Positions 34,705 to 44,030 of a stretch of DNA of 57,456 nt are shown one piece after another (positions within the stretch are counted from its first letter, which is position 1; every line of letters starts with the position of its first letter). A model generated the notes under the pieces. It searched no databases. It saw only the letters and a program-made list of their open reading frames with translations, and was not told where the DNA came from. The stretch lies in contig JARGFI010000013.1 in assembly GCA_029210745.1 (NCBI GenBank), positions 1-57,456 on the forward strand. The letters are read 5' to 3'. The translations under genes and the position numbers were made by a program. The DNA is from Desulfuromonadales bacterium. GTDB taxonomy: Bacteria > Desulfobacterota > Desulfuromonadia > Desulfuromonadales > JAHYIW01.

Positions 34705-36321
34705 CTATCGAGAGTACTTTTGCTCGGCGGCGGGAACGTACCAGTGAATAAAGTTATACCTGATACCTGCAGGTGCCGCGTTTATCCCTCGAAAACGTTT
34801 GGCAACAACGGGTAACGCTTCTGGAATATAAAGAAAAGTATACGGTTGTTCTTCGGCCAAAATTTCCTGGAAACGATCATAATATTTTTTGCGTTCGACC
34901 AGATCGAAAGTGCGCCGCCCTTTTTCCAGCATGTCATCGACATCATCATTTTTAAACCCGATAAAATTCAATTCACGCGGGCCAGTCTTGCTCGAATGCC
35001 AGATATTGTACTGATCAGGTTCAGGGGTTCCGGACCAGCCGAGAATCGTCGCGTCAAAGTTTCCCGGATTAATAAATTCCTGCAGAAACGAGGCCCACTC
35101 AATGACCCGCAACTTGACGTCGACACCAATTTCACGAAAGCGCCGCTGAATGATCTCTCCCGTTTTGACACGCAGATCATTCCCCTGATTGGTGACGATC
35201 GTAAAAGTGAACGGTTTTCCATCATGATCAACGATTCCGTCGCTATCGGTGTCCGTCCAGCCAGCTTCAGCCAACAGCTTCCTGGCCACCACCGGGTCAT
35301 AAGGGTAGTGCTTCACCCGGTCGTTATAGACCCATGAGTCCGGTTTGTAGGGCCCGGTTGCCGGGCGACCGAGACCAAGCAGGACGCCGTCAACAATTTC
35401 GTCCTTGTTGATCGCGTGCGACAACGCCTGACGCACCCGTTTATCCTCAAAGAGCGGGTTACGCAGATTGTAGCCGAGGTACGTATAGCCAAATGAAAGA
35501 TAACGAAATTTATTGAAGTTACGCGAAAATGCCGGGGTATCGGTCTGCGTTTGATACTGCATCGGCGTCAACCCCATGAAGTCCAGCCCACCTGATTGCA
35601 GTTCCAGAAATTGTGTCGATAAATCAGGGATCAAGCGATAAACGATGCGTTTTATGTAAGGTGGTTTCTCAAAGTAGTCAGGATTCGCCTCAAGGACAAG
35701 CTTTTCACCACTCACCCACTCTTTGAACCGATAAGGGCCAGTACCGATCGGAGCACGCGACAAACGACTCGTCGTAATGTCCTGTCCTTCGAGCAGATGT
35801 TGCGGATGAATAGCCACCCCCCAACTGATCAGCGCCGGAGCATAGGGTTGATCGTAGCTGACCCGAAAGGTGCCGGGGTCAGGAGCTTCGGCCCTGGTTA
35901 CCTGTCGATAACGCTCGGCATAAGCGGTGGGGGTAGCCGGATCAATGAACATGCGGTAGGTAAAGAGAACATCAGCGGACGTAAAAGGTGTCCCGTCGTG
36001 CCACAATACCCCCTTGCGCAAATGAAATGTAATCGTTCTCTGGTCTGCTGAAATCTCCCATGATTCCGCCAGGTCTCCCTCGATCTTCAGCTCCTTGTCA
36101 TAACGAACCAGGCCATTATAAATCAACCCGTTAATGTCGGCCGATGCAGAATCGGAAGACAGCACCGGCAAAAGGTTGCTCGGTTCGCCGATCGATGCCT
36201 CGATAAAGGTGTCACCGAACGCCGGTTTATCTTCAACCGTGCGCTGTACGGGCACCGACTGACGATCACAACCCGCAATACAGAGTGTACCCATGATAAA
36301 AATAACCATAAACCGGTGCAT
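34705..36321 (-). CDS. Peptide ABC transporter substrate-binding lipoprotein
   Basis: This 538-residue SBP_bac_5 (DppA/OppA-like) protein delivers peptides or similar ligands to the permease. The signal peptide ends in lipobox IAGC (residues about 14-17), so it is lipid-anchored. Family landmarks are [16 protein letters not shown] at the N-terminus, [17 protein letters not shown], and [19 protein letters not shown]. The ATG at 36321 has AAGGA nine bases upstream; the 36330 frame start is a TTG and is rejected. The ligand cannot be named. [14 protein letters not shown] stretch near residue 360 resembles a calcium loop, unusual for the family. Confidence 0.92.
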   Translation of the reverse strand: MHRFMVIFIMGTLCIAGCDRQSVPVQRTVEDKPAFGDTFIEASIGEPSNLLPVLSSDSASADINGLIYNGLVRYDKELKIEGDLAESWEISADQRTITFHLRKGVLWHDGTPFTSADVLFTYRMFIDPATPTAYAERYRQVTRAEAPDPGTFRVSYDQPYAPALISWGVAIHPQHLLEGQDITTSRLSRAPIGTGPYRFKEWVSGEKLVLEANPDYFEKPPYIKRIVYRLIPDLSTQFLELQSGGLDFMGLTPMQYQTQTDTPAFSRNFNKFRYLSFGYTYLGYNLRNPLFEDKRVRQALSHAINKDEIVDGVLLGLGRPATGPYKPDSWVYNDRVKHYPYDPVVARKLLAEAGWTDTDSDGIVDHDGKPFTFTIVTNQGNDLRVKTGEIIQRRFREIGVDVKLRVIEWASFLQEFINPGNFDATILGWSGTPEPDQYNIWHSSKTGPRELNFIGFKNDDVDDMLEKGRRTFDLVERKKYYDRFQEILAEEQPYTFLYIPEALPVVAKRFRGINAAPAGIRYNFIHWYVPAAEQKYSR

Positions 36322-36334
36322 AATTCTCAATCCT

Positions 36335-37132
36335 TCAAGTATCGCTCAGTTCGAATTTGACCGCACTGTCAGGAACATCCAGTTCAAAACGTTGCGCGGG
36401 AATGATGCCATTCACGGTCGGCGAATCAAATTCTATCAGCACGCTACTTTGGGCCGCCGGAAATTTGAGATGAATAACGGAGGCAAAGCCTTCCGCCGTG
36501 AAAGCGGAATATTCGACCGTCAACAGGATCTGATCCCCTCGCCACAAGCGCCCGGTAGTCAGCATTTTCTGCTGATTAAAGCGTAATTCCTGTGACAAAC
36601 GGTCAGCGGACAAAGTCACGACGTGATGACCGTCAGCATCGATCTCCGCGTGAAACGCCGCGCGACCGATCGACGGTAAACGTCCCAGCAACAGCGCGAC
36701 AAAATCGCTTCCAGCAAGAGGAATGTGCGTCAAACGATAAAAACTTTCAACCGAGGCGGGACTTTTGAAATAACGATTTTCAGCGGGGAGAAAATAGCTG
36801 AGCGACTCCCCGTCGTTCACCAGAATATAGACCGGGCGGCCGAATAAACTGTACAGTTCAGCTCTTAATTTATCGGGAGATTCTGCAAACAGGGCATGAT
36901 TGCCGCTGAAGCTCTTGTCACCCATCGTGATCCTGATATCAGCCAGACCGGTAACGGAGGTGAAGGTCGTGAAGTACTTTGCAAAATCCTCTTGCAGGAG
37001 TTCTTGTTCAAAAGCAGGTGCTCCAGATGTCGAAAACAGTGATGAACATCCGCCCAGAAGCCCGCCGACAAACACCACCAGAAGAGTGAAAATGCCGCAC
37101 CAATAACGAATCATCCTTGAACCATGAACCAT
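36335..37132 (-). CDS. LolB/DUF4292-like outer-membrane lipoprotein
   Basis: This 265-residue lipoprotein has a signal peptide with lipobox LGGC and then a twisted beta-sheet sequence like the LolB/LppX superfamily (DUF4292). Landmarks are TSVTGLADIRITMGDKSFSG, PDKLRAELYSLFGRPVYILVNDG and the closing FELDVPDSAVKFELSD. LolB receives lipoproteins at the outer membrane, but DUF4292 members have not been shown to do so in this group. The start ATG at 37132 shares one base with the TPR gene stop (TGATG), with GGAGG ten bases ahead. The pair TPR lipoprotein plus LolB-like is translationally coupled. Confidence 0.75.
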   Translation of the reverse strand: MVHGSRMIRYWCGIFTLLVVFVGGLLGGCSSLFSTSGAPAFEQELLQEDFAKYFTTFTSVTGLADIRITMGDKSFSGNHALFAESPDKLRAELYSLFGRPVYILVNDGESLSYFLPAENRYFKSPASVESFYRLTHIPLAGSDFVALLLGRLPSIGRAAFHAEIDADGHHVVTLSADRLSQELRFNQQKMLTTGRLWRGDQILLTVEYSAFTAEGFASVIHLKFPAAQSSVLIEFDSPTVNGIIPAQRFELDVPDSAVKFELSDT

Positions 37133-38841
37133 CAGGGGAGTGCCTCCAGCTTCTGCCGGATACGTTTTGTCTCGGCGGGGACACGCGCAATAATTTTCTC
37201 GTAGAGGGCTCGCGCCCGCTCCCCGTCTCCCATTGCCCGACAAATATCGGCAAGGTGCTCAGTGACAACCATGTCATCAGGAAGTTCAAGAATGACTTTT
37301 TCCAGTGCACGCCGCGCTTCTTCGAGGCGTCCCGACTTGAAATAAATCCATCCTATCGTGTCGGCAATATGTGCTCCCTGATTCAAGGCATAGGCCTCTT
37401 GTGCCATCCGCAACGCCTCTTCGAGCATTATCCCTTCTTCAGCATAAGAGTAGGCAACGTAATTGAGTGCATCCGCATGTTTTGGCTCAAGGAGCAGCAC
37501 TTGTTGCATCACCTCACGCGCCCGATCACGCTGCTTCATCTGTTCCAGCACAACCCCCTGGTGATAAAGCAGATCTACCGTTTCGGGGAAACGTTCCAAC
37601 CCCTGATCCAGAATGGCGATTGCGGCAGAATAATCCCCCTCGCTTTCATACACTGACGCCAGCGCTGAATAAACTTCAGCTCTGGCATCGGGGTGAGCAA
37701 TAATCTCCCGGAAAGTCGCAATGGCAGCATCGCGCTGCTGCAAGACGTGATAGAGGAATCCCCGGTGATAGAGGGAATCGAGATAAAGTGACGAGTCTTC
37801 CGGAATCGAAACAAATGCGTCAAGCGCCTCACTGTAACGTTCGTCTCGTTCAAGCGCCGACCCGTAATAGTAACGAATTTCAGTCAAATCGGGATTAACT
37901 GCAAGAATGGTTGCAAACGAAGCCGCTGCAGCCTGGTAATGATCGTCCTCAATTTCCAGCAGACCAAGTTTTCGATGCGCCTCAAGATCAAGCGGGGCTG
38001 CGACGAGCAATAATTTCAATTCTCTTTTCGCCTCACTGCGTAAATCTCGTTCAATGTAGAGGTCGATCAGTTTCCGCCGCAAGGGGGTGCTGTCGTCGGT
38101 GGAATTGATTGCTGTGTTTAACAGTCTCTCGGCAGCAGCAAATTCCCCGCGCTCATTCAACATCATAGCCAGATCAATAACCGCCGGTTCGTAATCGGGC
38201 TGATCAGTTAAAATTTCGCGCAGCACCTTTTCCGCCGCAGCTGGCGAATTTTCTTTCAAAAGGATTCGCGCCAGGACCATGCGTCCGGTCAGGGTAGCAG
38301 GATTTAATTTGAGCAGACGGCGTAAAGTCGCTTCAGCCGCTGAAAAGTTTTCCTGTTTGTCATAAGCAAGGGCGAGATGAATATAAGGCTTTTCGATCTC
38401 AGGGGACAAGATCACCAGGCGCTCAAAGTAACGCACCGCGTCTTGATAATGACCGGTTCGAAAAGCAAGCGTGCCTAGTTGCCATAAGGTTTCGAGGTTG
38501 TCGGGATCCAGTTGATCGACAATTTCCGCTGCCTCCAGGGCGGCTGGATAAGCTTCGCTGCGAAGGGCCAATTCAATAAAAAACTTACGCAGATAAATTG
38601 ACTCTGGATCGGCATCCACGGCCTGCTGCATCGACCTGAACGCGGCTGACAAGTCGCCACGGGCAAGTTGCAGCCGAGCCCTGCCATAAAAATAAAGACT
38701 CTTCGACTCAGGTGCATCAAAAGCAGAGTGATAACTGTCGGAAACAACGGTATCAGCGGAATGTCCACCAACGATCAAGGGGAGAGCACAGCCGGACAAA
38801 AACAAGAGGCCTGTGAAAAATAAATAAACGGATTTTGACAT
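37132..38841 (-). CDS. TPR-repeat lipoprotein
   Basis: This 569-residue protein carries a lipoprotein signal (MSKSVYLFFTGLLFLSGC, lipobox LSGC at 15-18) followed almost entirely by tetratricopeptide repeats, about a dozen, with W/LG/Y/A/P positions recurring every 34 residues (for example LETLWQLGTLAFRTGHYQDAVRYFERL). Such proteins scaffold envelope complexes; no enzyme domain is present. It heads the leftward gene run. Its Shine-Dalgarno is weak. The divergent gap 38842-39063 must carry promoters for both sides and shows no gene. Confidence 0.85.
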   Translation of the reverse strand: MSKSVYLFFTGLLFLSGCALPLIVGGHSADTVVSDSYHSAFDAPESKSLYFYGRARLQLARGDLSAAFRSMQQAVDADPESIYLRKFFIELALRSEAYPAALEAAEIVDQLDPDNLETLWQLGTLAFRTGHYQDAVRYFERLVILSPEIEKPYIHLALAYDKQENFSAAEATLRRLLKLNPATLTGRMVLARILLKENSPAAAEKVLREILTDQPDYEPAVIDLAMMLNERGEFAAAERLLNTAINSTDDSTPLRRKLIDLYIERDLRSEAKRELKLLLVAAPLDLEAHRKLGLLEIEDDHYQAAAASFATILAVNPDLTEIRYYYGSALERDERYSEALDAFVSIPEDSSLYLDSLYHRGFLYHVLQQRDAAIATFREIIAHPDARAEVYSALASVYESEGDYSAAIAILDQGLERFPETVDLLYHQGVVLEQMKQRDRAREVMQQVLLLEPKHADALNYVAYSYAEEGIMLEEALRMAQEAYALNQGAHIADTIGWIYFKSGRLEEARRALEKVILELPDDMVVTEHLADICRAMGDGERARALYEKIIARVPAETKRIRQKLEALP

Positions 38842-39063
38842 TTTAAATTGCAGCCCAACTTCAAAGCATTTATGTTCTTGAAATAACTGTCATCAAACTA
38901 TCATTTCGCCTTTAAGTGGTCAAACTATCTTTTAGTTCTTCATCCGCTCTGAATCGACTCAAACCAGTAACTTCTGCCAAATTCAAGAAGGGTATCGACA
39001 CCGGGGAAAAGCTCCATTATACTTGGCCGTAAAGTGAATTGTCACAATCCATGAGAGTCTGAC

Positions 39064-39309
39064 ATGAAACGAATCAACAAGGAACAGTTGCGTGATGCGT
39101 GGATTCTGTTTTTCATCCTTGGCATCATCATGCTGAACTATCCCTTTCTGGAGATATTCAACAAAACCGTGCAAGTCATGGGGATTCCCCTGCTGGTTGC
39201 ATATTTTTTCATTGGCTGGCCAATCTCGATCCTGGTCATCTTTTTCTTTTCTCGTTCACTGACCACCAAAGGGGATAAGAAAGAAAAAGACCCCCTTGAG
39301 AGCTTATGA
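39064..39309 (+). CDS. Small two-helix membrane protein paired with symporter-like sensor
   Basis: This 81-residue protein has two hydrophobic helices (about 12-31 and 38-62) and a charged tail rich in Lys/Asp/Glu. The layout matches the small DUF3311/DUF4212-type subunits that precede sodium:solute symporter genes. Its ATG follows GAG ten bases upstream, and its stop overlaps the next start by four bases (ATGA), so the two products are probably made in equal amounts. It may be an assembly or regulatory subunit of the fused symporter-phosphatase. Confidence 0.75.
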   Translation: MKRINKEQLRDAWILFFILGIIMLNYPFLEIFNKTVQVMGIPLLVAYFFIGWPISILVIFFFSRSLTTKGDKKEKDPLESL

Positions 39310-42300
39310 TTCCAACTGGCATAGTCACGACAATCACTTTTTTGTATTTTGTCCTGCTCTTCTCGGTCGCCTACTACGCGGACCAGCGCCGCAAGAGCGA
39401 TCGCAGCCTGATATCAAACCCCAACATCTACGCCCTTTCGCTGGCGGTCTACTGCTCGTCCTGGACCTTCTATGGCAGTGTTGGCCGGGCCGCGACCAGC
39501 GGTCTTGATTTCATTGCCATTTATGTTGGACCAACGCTGATAGCGTTCGCCTGGTGGTTTCTGCTACGCAAAATGGTGCGCATCAGTAAAGAACAAAATA
39601 TCGTCACCATTGCCGACTTTATCTCCAGCCGTTATGGAAAATCAGTTTTTCTCGGTGCGGTTGTGACAATCTTCGCGATTATCGGCATCACCCCCTACAT
39701 TGCCCTGCAACTAAAGGCCATTGCCCACACCTATAACCTGATCGCGTTATCGCCCCCTTCAGCAGTTGACGACTATGCACTCCAATTTCCGACTTTCATC
39801 GATACCGCCTTGTTCGCAGCCATCATCCTTGGCGTGTTCGGCGTCCTGTTTGGAGCCCGAAACCTTGATGCTACGGATCGTCACGAGGGGCTGGTTGCGG
39901 CGGTTGCGTTCGAATCGCTGGTTAAACTGGTGGCCTTTTTGTCTGTCGGTATTTTTGTCACTTACGGGATATTTGACGGGTTCGGGGATATTTTCAGTCG
40001 CTTTCTTGAACGCTTTCCAGAACGCGCCGATCTGCTTTTGTTGAATACCGAAAAAGTCCCCTACTCAACCTGGTTCACCCTTACCTTTGTCTCAATGATG
40101 GCCTTTATGTTCCTGCCCCGCCAGTTCCATATTATGGTCATCGAAAATTCGCAGGAAGACCACATCAAATCGGCCATGTGGCAATTCCCGACTTACCTCT
40201 TTCTGATCAATCTTTTTGTGATTCCGATTGCGCTGGGTGGTTTGCTCCTGTTTGGCGGAGACAACTCAGCGGCAGATTACTTCGTGATTTCCATTCCGTT
40301 GCAGGCCAATCACCCATGGCTGGCACTCTTCGTCTTCATCGGCGGATTTTCCGCGGCAGCGGGAATGGTCATGATTTCTTCGGTATCCCTCGCCACGATG
40401 ATTCTCAACCATCTGGTCATGCCGATTATCTTGCGGATTCCGTCCCTGGCGAGCAAGAACCTTTCGCGCACCTTGATCAATATCAAGCGCAGTGCGATCA
40501 TGGCTGTTGTCCTGATCGGTTATATCTATTACAAAATCATCGGCGACTCCTACGCACTGGTTAATATCGGCCTGATCTCTTTTATTGCCGCAACCCAGTT
40601 TGCCCCGGCGATGATCGGCGGTATCTACTGGCGGCAGTCGACCCGATTCGGAGCAAGTACCGGCATGATTGCGGGATTTACTGTCTGGTTCTATACCTTG
40701 CTGATCCCGGCGTTCTGCCGCTCAAACTGGTTGCCGAATGATATCATCGACCATGGATTATTTGGCATCACCTTGCTCAAACCGCTTGAGTTATTTGGCC
40801 TGAGCGGTTTTGATATGTGGACCCATTCTCTTTTCTGGACGTTGTTTTTTAATCTCGGCTGTTATCTGACCATTTCATTACTGTCCACTCCGAGTGCAAC
40901 CGAAAGAGAACAAGTCCATAAATTCGTCGATGTTTTTTCAACCCGTGTCCCCCAAATTGAACGTAAACGTTTCAACAAAGCCCCCTCCCTGCTCGAATTT
41001 GTCGAATTAATGACCAAATTTATCGGTGAAAAACAAGCTCATGCAGCGATCTCCGAGTATCTTGGAGATCGTGACATTGACGAAAAAGGCAGCGTTTCCG
41101 AGAATGAGTTATTAACCCTGAAAAGCTTTGCCGAACGCACCCTCGCCGGTTCTGTCGGCGCCGCACCGGCCAGAATCATCATTGACAACTACCTTGTCAC
41201 CCGGGGCAGTACCATGGAAGACGTCTTCGATATTTTTGGTTCGGTCACTCTCAGCCGTACCAGTAGTCGGGAGCAACTCAGTGTCCTCTACGAGTCCGCC
41301 CGTGCGGTTTCCGGGGGCGACAACTTAAATGAAATCCTGGACAACATTTTACACATCTTGCGTCAGCAGTTTAAATTTGACCTGTGTACGATCCGGCTGC
41401 TGGACGAAGAACGTTCACTGCTGACCGTCATCGCCCAGGATGGCATGAGCACTGCGCATTTCGATAATGCGGACCGTGATTTGACGATGAACAATTATGT
41501 CGGTGCGACCTTCTTGACGAATAAGGAAACCGTCATCAACGATGTCGAGTTGATGAAACGATCACAATTTATCGGCATTATCCAGCGTGAAGGTATCAAG
41601 TCGTTTGCCCACATGCCGATTACCATCGAAGGCCAGCCGATCGGCGTCCTTTCAGTTTTTTCAAAAAGTGTCAAAGGAATATTCACTCCCGAGTTTATCG
41701 AACTCTTCCACAGCCTCGCCGTACAGATTGGTATCGCCAAACGCAATGCGGATCAAACCGAGCACCTCATTGCAGCACGTGAGCAGCGAAAAGAGTTGCA
41801 GATCGCCAAAACCATCCAACTCGGGTTACTCCCCTTAAAAGCCCCTGACATTGCAGGGATTGACCTTGCCGGTATCTGCGTGCCCGCCCGTCAGGTGGGG
41901 GGGGATTACTACGATATTCTCCCGACGGATCGTGATACTATCGACCTCGTGATTGCTGACGTCTCGGGCCATAATGTCGGCGCGGCACTGATCATGGCGG
42001 AAACCAGAACATTCATTCATTCTAAAATCAATGAGAATTACCCCTTGTCGGTCATGCTTAATCAGCTGAACGAATTTTTTCATGATGATTTGTCCCGCGC
42101 CGAACTGTTTGTCACCATGTTTTACCTTCGTTATACCCTTGGCAGGAGAACCCTGACCTACACCAACGCCGGGCACAACAAGCCTCTGCTCTGGAGAAAA
42201 GCCACTGAAGAATGCGAATACCTTGATACCGAAGGAATGATCCTGGGGATCAAGAGAAATGTTATTTTTGAAGAACATCAGACAGTCATGCAGCCGGGAG

Positions 42301-42515
42301 ACATCCTCCTCCTTTACACGGACGGAATTGTTGAAGCAGAAAACTCACAAGGGGATTTCTTTGGTATCGAAAGACTGAGCGCACTGCTCAATGAGCACCA
42401 TACCTTACAGGCACAACAAATGATTGATACAATTATGCAACAGGTCAGACTTTTTACCGGGCTGCATTCTTTTGTAGATGATATCTCACTCTTGATTATG
42501 AAAGTTACAGACTGA
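39306..42515 (+). CDS. Sodium:solute symporter-like sensor fused to GAF and SpoIIE-type PP2C phosphatase
   Basis: This 1069-residue membrane protein has an SSS (SLC5-like) domain with about 13 helices to about residue 535 (SWTFYGSVGRAATSGLDF, IGITPYIALQLKAIAHTYN). A helical STAC-like linker (about 545-650), a GAF domain (about 665-810) and a SpoIIE/RsbU serine phosphatase (about 835-1068) follow. The phosphatase keeps the metal-binding Asp residues in GGDYYDI, IADVSGHNVGAALIM, LLYTDGIVEA and VDDISLL. The SSS domain resembles those of CbrA-type sensor kinases, so it should sense or transport a solute and drive dephosphorylation of the STAS protein encoded next. Solute identity is unknown. Confidence 0.88.
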   Translation: MIPTGIVTTITFLYFVLLFSVAYYADQRRKSDRSLISNPNIYALSLAVYCSSWTFYGSVGRAATSGLDFIAIYVGPTLIAFAWWFLLRKMVRISKEQNIVTIADFISSRYGKSVFLGAVVTIFAIIGITPYIALQLKAIAHTYNLIALSPPSAVDDYALQFPTFIDTALFAAIILGVFGVLFGARNLDATDRHEGLVAAVAFESLVKLVAFLSVGIFVTYGIFDGFGDIFSRFLERFPERADLLLLNTEKVPYSTWFTLTFVSMMAFMFLPRQFHIMVIENSQEDHIKSAMWQFPTYLFLINLFVIPIALGGLLLFGGDNSAADYFVISIPLQANHPWLALFVFIGGFSAAAGMVMISSVSLATMILNHLVMPIILRIPSLASKNLSRTLINIKRSAIMAVVLIGYIYYKIIGDSYALVNIGLISFIAATQFAPAMIGGIYWRQSTRFGASTGMIAGFTVWFYTLLIPAFCRSNWLPNDIIDHGLFGITLLKPLELFGLSGFDMWTHSLFWTLFFNLGCYLTISLLSTPSATEREQVHKFVDVFSTRVPQIERKRFNKAPSLLEFVELMTKFIGEKQAHAAISEYLGDRDIDEKGSVSENELLTLKSFAERTLAGSVGAAPARIIIDNYLVTRGSTMEDVFDIFGSVTLSRTSSREQLSVLYESARAVSGGDNLNEILDNILHILRQQFKFDLCTIRLLDEERSLLTVIAQDGMSTAHFDNADRDLTMNNYVGATFLTNKETVINDVELMKRSQFIGIIQREGIKSFAHMPITIEGQPIGVLSVFSKSVKGIFTPEFIELFHSLAVQIGIAKRNADQTEHLIAAREQRKELQIAKTIQLGLLPLKAPDIAGIDLAGICVPARQVGGDYYDILPTDRDTIDLVIADVSGHNVGAALIMAETRTFIHSKINENYPLSVMLNQLNEFFHDDLSRAELFVTMFYLRYTLGRRTLTYTNAGHNKPLLWRKATEECEYLDTEGMILGIKRNVIFEEHQTVMQPGDILLLYTDGIVEAENSQGDFFGIERLSALLNEHHTLQAQQMIDTIMQQVRLFTGLHSFVDDISLLIMKVTD

Positions 42516-42585
42516 AAATCCATAACTATGTTATTATTGAGAGGGTTTGAATAAACGTGTCAGAAAGTATACCGAGGAGCAAAAA

Positions 42586-42921
42586 ATGGAACTGATTCTT
42601 GACGAAAAAAACGGCATCGTCACCATCACCGTAGAAGAGGAACGCCTTGATGCGCACAACAGCGGCGAGCTGAAAACCAGAATGACCAGCCTGTTCGAGG
42701 ATGAGAAAAGTAACATCATTGTCAACCTCAAGGCTGTTCGTTTTGTTGATTCTTCAGGGCTTGGCGCCCTGGTCTCAGGCTTTAAAAACGCGAGTGCGCG
42801 CAATGGCAACCTGAAGCTCTGTGGACTCCAGCCACAGGTTAAATCGATGTTCGAATTGACCCGGCTGCATCGAGTCTTTGAAATATTCACCGACAGTGAA
42901 GAAGCCTTCAGCAGTTTCTGA
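42586..42921 (+). CDS. STAS-domain anti-sigma factor antagonist (RsbV/SpoIIAA-like)
   Basis: This is a 111-residue single STAS domain. The phosphorylatable serine lies in VRFVDSSGLGALVSG, Ser56 or Ser57. In partner switching the unphosphorylated form binds the kinase/anti-sigma protein. The ATG at 42586 has GAGGAG six bases upstream; the 42547 frame start does not. It lies 70 bp after the phosphatase gene and 14 bp before the kinase gene, giving a phosphatase-antagonist-kinase order. The direct target is likely the next gene product, and the dephosphorylating enzyme the preceding one. Confidence 0.92.
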   Translation: MELILDEKNGIVTITVEEERLDAHNSGELKTRMTSLFEDEKSNIIVNLKAVRFVDSSGLGALVSGFKNASARNGNLKLCGLQPQVKSMFELTRLHRVFEIFTDSEEAFSSF

Positions 42922-42935
42922 TTTTCGGGTAAGTG

Positions 42936-43361
42936 ATGCGTGAACGTATCGACATTGACATCAAGGTGCCAAATCAGACCCGCTATTTAAGCTTGATCGG
43001 CAAGATTGGCGAGGATGTGGCACGGACCATCAAAAGATTCGATGGTGACAGGGAGAAGCTCGCCTACAATGTCAACGTCGTACTGACCGAGGCAATGGCA
43101 AACGCCATTCTCCACGCCAACCGGGATACACTGGATCCCGAAGTACACGTCCGGATATCAGTTTTGAACCGGGTGTTGACCATTGAGGTGTTTGATCAGG
43201 GGCAGGGTTTTGATATCGACGCACTGCCCGCCCATAACCCGGACAGTTGTCATGAGTCAGGGCGCGGTATTTACATTATGCGCTCCCTGATGGATCGTAT
43301 CAGCTATAAAAAATCGAAGAACGGCTATGTGCTCGTCATGGTTAAATCGCTTTCTTCCTGA
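42936..43361 (+). CDS. RsbW/SpoIIAB-like anti-sigma serine kinase
   Basis: This 141-residue GHKL ATPase has an N-box with NVVLTEAMANAILHAN, a G1 box VFDQGQGFD, and a G2-like box GRGIYIMRSLMD. It should phosphorylate the STAS protein and, in its free state, hold a partner such as a sigma factor or other output protein. The ATG at 42936 directly follows an in-frame GTG; either could start translation. No sigma factor gene adjoins, so the output partner is encoded elsewhere or is not a sigma factor. It ends 36 bp from a convergent gene. Confidence 0.9.
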   Translation: MRERIDIDIKVPNQTRYLSLIGKIGEDVARTIKRFDGDREKLAYNVNVVLTEAMANAILHANRDTLDPEVHVRISVLNRVLTIEVFDQGQGFDIDALPAHNPDSCHESGRGIYIMRSLMDRISYKKSKNGYVLVMVKSLSS

Positions 43362-43397
43362 CAACGCACCTCAGATTAAATCTCAGCACAATTCTCG

Positions 43398-44030
43398 TCA
43401 CAACCAACAACCAATCAATGATTCAAGCTCTTTATGGTGAGTGACACAACATTCGCCGGGGAAACTGGTCTGATACCCGACAAAACGAATCTTTGCACGT
43501 TGCGCAGCGAGTTGATCAAGGTGTGAATCACCAATAAACACCAGTTCATCCGGGTCAATTTCCAGTTGTCGTGAAACCAGCTGCAACATATCGGGACAAG
43601 GTTTGGGCCGGGCAACATCGTGGCTGGTGACCACCGCTGAAAAATAGTGTCGTAACGCGAAATGTTCGAGAATTTCGTGCATACTCGCGCCGCGATTGGT
43701 CGCCACAGCCAACCGAAACCGCTTCGTCAAGGTGGTCAACGCTCCTTCAATCCCCGGCTCCAGCTGCATGAACGGCATAAATTGCCGAAAACCGAGTGTC
43801 GCTGCAAAATCAAGCGCGGCGGCAACTCGCTCCTGGCCGAGCAATTCGGCAAAAACGACCGGGCTTGCAGCCGTATGACACAGGTAGGCGCGTTGCCGGT
43901 CTTCCTCATCAGCCCGAACCGGTGCGACGCCAAAATATTCCAGCACAGTATTATAGTAGGCAAGATTGGCGGCACGACTTTCAAATAAAACGCCGTCGCA
44001 ATCGAAGACCACACCACGCGTCACAGGCAT
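43398..44030 (-). CDS. HAD-superfamily phosphatase
   Basis: This is a 210-residue HAD-IA hydrolase of phosphoglycolate-phosphatase type. Motif I is VVFDCDGVLFES (nucleophile Asp and acid Asp), motif II VATNRG, the motif III region is RPKPCPDML, and motif IV is FIGDSHLD. The start ATG at 44030 overlaps the lgt stop by one base (TAATG); the frame extends upstream through lgt but that part is not coding. A phosphorylated small molecule is the expected substrate, unspecified. It is co-transcribed with lgt. Confidence 0.88.
   Translation of the reverse strand: MPVTRGVVFDCDGVLFESRAANLAYYNTVLEYFGVAPVRADEEDRQRAYLCHTAASPVVFAELLGQERVAAALDFAATLGFRQFMPFMQLEPGIEGALTTLTKRFRLAVATNRGASMHEILEHFALRHYFSAVVTSHDVARPKPCPDMLQLVSRQLEIDPDELVFIGDSHLDQLAAQRAKIRFVGYQTSFPGECCVTHHKELESLIGCWL

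Noticed and set aside
39306-42515. Plain sodium:solute symporter gene
   Set aside because: Half of the protein is GAF and SpoIIE phosphatase, and the following genes are its STAS and kinase partners, so signalling is the likelier main role.
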